From NCBI RefSeq assembly GCF_023078275.1, contig NC_062982.1, positions 6,398,501 to 6,462,500 on the forward strand: a DNA stretch of 64,000 nucleotides. The letters are read 5' to 3'. The DNA is from Leguminivora glycinivorella. Lineage: Eukaryota > Arthropoda > Insecta > Lepidoptera > Tortricidae. Below the pieces are notes generated by a model. That model had not been told where the DNA came from and made no database searches. It saw only the letters and a list, made by a program, of their open reading frames with translations. The position numbers and the translations under genes were made by a program. Below are positions 62,736 through 64,000 of this stretch, one piece after another. The stretch's first letter is position 1. Each line of letters begins with the position of its first letter.

Positions 62736-63165
62736 ATAGTTATTTGTTATACAAGAGTGCAAAGTTGTATTTTAACGCCGAGTGTGGAATTGAAAAACGA
62801 GCAAGCGAAAGGATTCTATAGTTGAACCACGAGCGAAGCGAGTGGTTCGAGAATAGAATCCTGAGCTTGCGAGTTTTTCAACACACGAGAAGTAAAATAC
62901 ATTTGCACTCGTGTGTAACACAAAACTTTTCTCCTCACTATAGCGAGGAAAGTACAACGCAAAAAACGCGTCTATCACTGCTTTCAGTAGTTCCACAGGT
63001 GGTAAAACATCGTCATCACTACATAAACCCACTTTTATCAATTTGAAAGCAGAAAATTTGCCTCTATTCAAGGTCAAATTACTTTATCCACTAGTGGATA
63101 AAATGCGTTTTTACCCGCTGGTATTAAAGGACAAAACACGTGTTTCCGAGCTAGTGAGGGGAAAA
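62736..63165 (-). repeat. Repeat family G, best copy, with a 101-codon open frame
   Basis: Reverse orientation of 18290-18716. The minus-strand frame 63077-62772 is open for 101 codons (GKFSAFKLIKVG, VLPPVELLKAVIDAFFALYF, FYFSCVEKLASSGFYSRTTR). Its last 30 codons lie in a DNA hairpin (GAACCACGAGCGAAGCGAGT and complement), and the frame is broken in the other two copies. The perfect palindrome TTTATCCACTAGTGGATAAA recurs at 63083-63102. No known domain is apparent. Confidence 0.7.
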
Positions 63166-63244
63166 CAAACTTATAATATTAATTGTTTATCCACAACAGT
63201 GCACAATAGGCTACAGATGTAGTGCGAAAAGAGTTGCCTTCGTA

Positions 63245-63860
63245 TTGTTACGGAAACGTACGAACGTGTCATGCTATTTCAGTCAGTCTCAGTACAAGAT
63301 GTACTGACATCACAGAGAACCTCCTATAGAGTAGCATTCTTGTATATTTTGTTCGCGATACGAGTCACCAGTGCCAGGGGTGCGAGGAGCGGGCGGGGAA
63401 TGTGTTAAGCGCGCTGTGATTGGCCGTTTCAAGGACGGCGGGCAGTCGCGCCAGATGAAAGGGACTGTCCCTCTACTGACGCGTAATTGGCCAATGTAAG
63501 TTGACCTATGCCGGCTCTGAATAAATTATAAATATGACTTTTATGTGGAATGTAATGACGTCTGTTTTTAAATTTGAGCTTCTTGTTACCTTTCCACACC
63601 ATTTCACACTACAGGTGGACATCTTTAAGACATCAAAATACCCTTTTTCAATTTTTTTACTGCGAAAAACACGCGCTGCTTTCGGGTCTGTTACTTGGTC
63701 GCTACTGATTGGGCACGGCGAGCGCCCGCGCTTATATCAGTGCAAATACTAGGAAGGCTGGCGACCGCGAGTCGTCCTGTAATGGATGTCTATAGGGGTT
63801 GGTCTGTGACTGACATTGACTGAACCAGCATGACAAATACGAACGTTTCCGAAGGAAACC
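63245..63860. mobile_element. Inverted-repeat-bounded element with GC-rich interior
   Basis: ACGGAAACGTACGAACGTGT followed by CATGCT at 63250 is complemented by AGCATGACAAATACGAACGT followed by TTCCG at 63828-63853. TTTCAGTCAGTCTCAGTACA next to the left end is shared with the short element at 4225-4375. The interior of about 500 bp is GC-richer, with two CCAAT-type words (GTGATTGGCCGTTTC, TAATTGGCCAATG) and AATAAATTATAAATATG. It has no recognised protein. Confidence 0.6.
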
Positions 63861-64000
63861 CATTTCGCGCTACTTCTTTACTTGCCTCCTAGTCAAATCA
63901 GCTTCTTTTTAAGAACTGTCAAAACAATTTTGAACGACTTGCTAATATGGAATTAATATGAAATCGAATTGAGTGACGTCACGGTCAACTGATTTACTTT
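63861..64000. other. Unassigned right edge
   Basis: Too short to interpret. It contains GTGACGTCACGGTC near 63976. Confidence 0.3.

Noticed and set aside
62772..63077. A 101-aa host gene
   Set aside because: The frame lies in a three-copy repeat, is broken in the other copies, and its end coincides with a DNA hairpin that would give complementary codons by symmetry.
63730..63745. Core promoter with initiator (TTATATCAGTGC)
   Set aside because: The TATA-like word and TCAGT are too close to act as TATA plus initiator, and no downstream coding sequence is visible before the window ends.

Overview
The window reads as an insect genome, almost certainly Lepidoptera. It is AT-rich and full of short fold-back elements. 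It carries R1-clade, I-clade, CR1/Jockey-type and RTE-type LINEs, Penelope-like elements (PLEs), and tRNA-headed SINEs of kinds familiar from moths and butterflies. I recognise no host protein-coding exon, rRNA or convincing functional tRNA gene. The window looks like intergenic or intronic repeat-rich DNA, and nearly every long reading frame belongs to a transposable element.

Layout: an R1-clade LINE tail lies at the left edge (1-545, minus). From 1 to 12 kb there are SINEs, MITEs, a LINE 3' end and a cloverleaf-forming tRNA-like sequence at 4942. A nearly complete two-ORF LINE with an uninterrupted 998-codon endonuclease/reverse transcriptase ORF occupies 12.3-16.06 kb (minus), between Penelope-like remnants in opposite orientations. 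From 16 to 26.8 kb there are more PLE ends, hairpin MITEs and a LINE fragment, including two large fold-backs at 24.05-24.5 and 26.4-26.8 kb. A CR1/L2-like LINE 3' half with one frameshift lies at 27.0-28.3 kb. From 30 to 40 kb there are dispersed repeats, an inverted PLE structure with a hammerhead-like core at 33.45 kb, a SINE with a 21-bp target-site duplication (TSD) at 34.6 kb, and an RTE-type fragment at 35.1 kb. Two related LINE 3' halves face each other at 40.5-43.1 kb. From 43 to 50 kb there are SINE-like and MITE repeats.

The best-resolved structure is at 50.9-58.0 kb. An I-clade LINE about 5.75 kb long (minus; gag-like ORF1 with CCHC knuckles, then endonuclease, reverse transcriptase and RNase H) has inserted into the gag gene of an LTR retrotransposon. 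It split that gene after about 20 codons, ends in a 57-nt poly(A) tract (poly-T on the + strand) and is flanked by a TSD of at least 11 bp. From 58.9 kb to the end there are fold-back elements, another SINE with a 17-bp TSD, a second copy of the 10.3-kb repeat, a repeat interrupted by a 260-bp insertion, and an inverted-repeat-bounded element with a GC-richer interior.

Functionally, the elements form parasite and host layers. Autonomous LINEs supply reverse transcriptase, the SINEs are likely their clients, and the MITEs would depend on DNA transposases not present here. The two elements closest to intact are the 12.3-16.06 kb LINE and the I-clade LINE, which carries three frameshifts.
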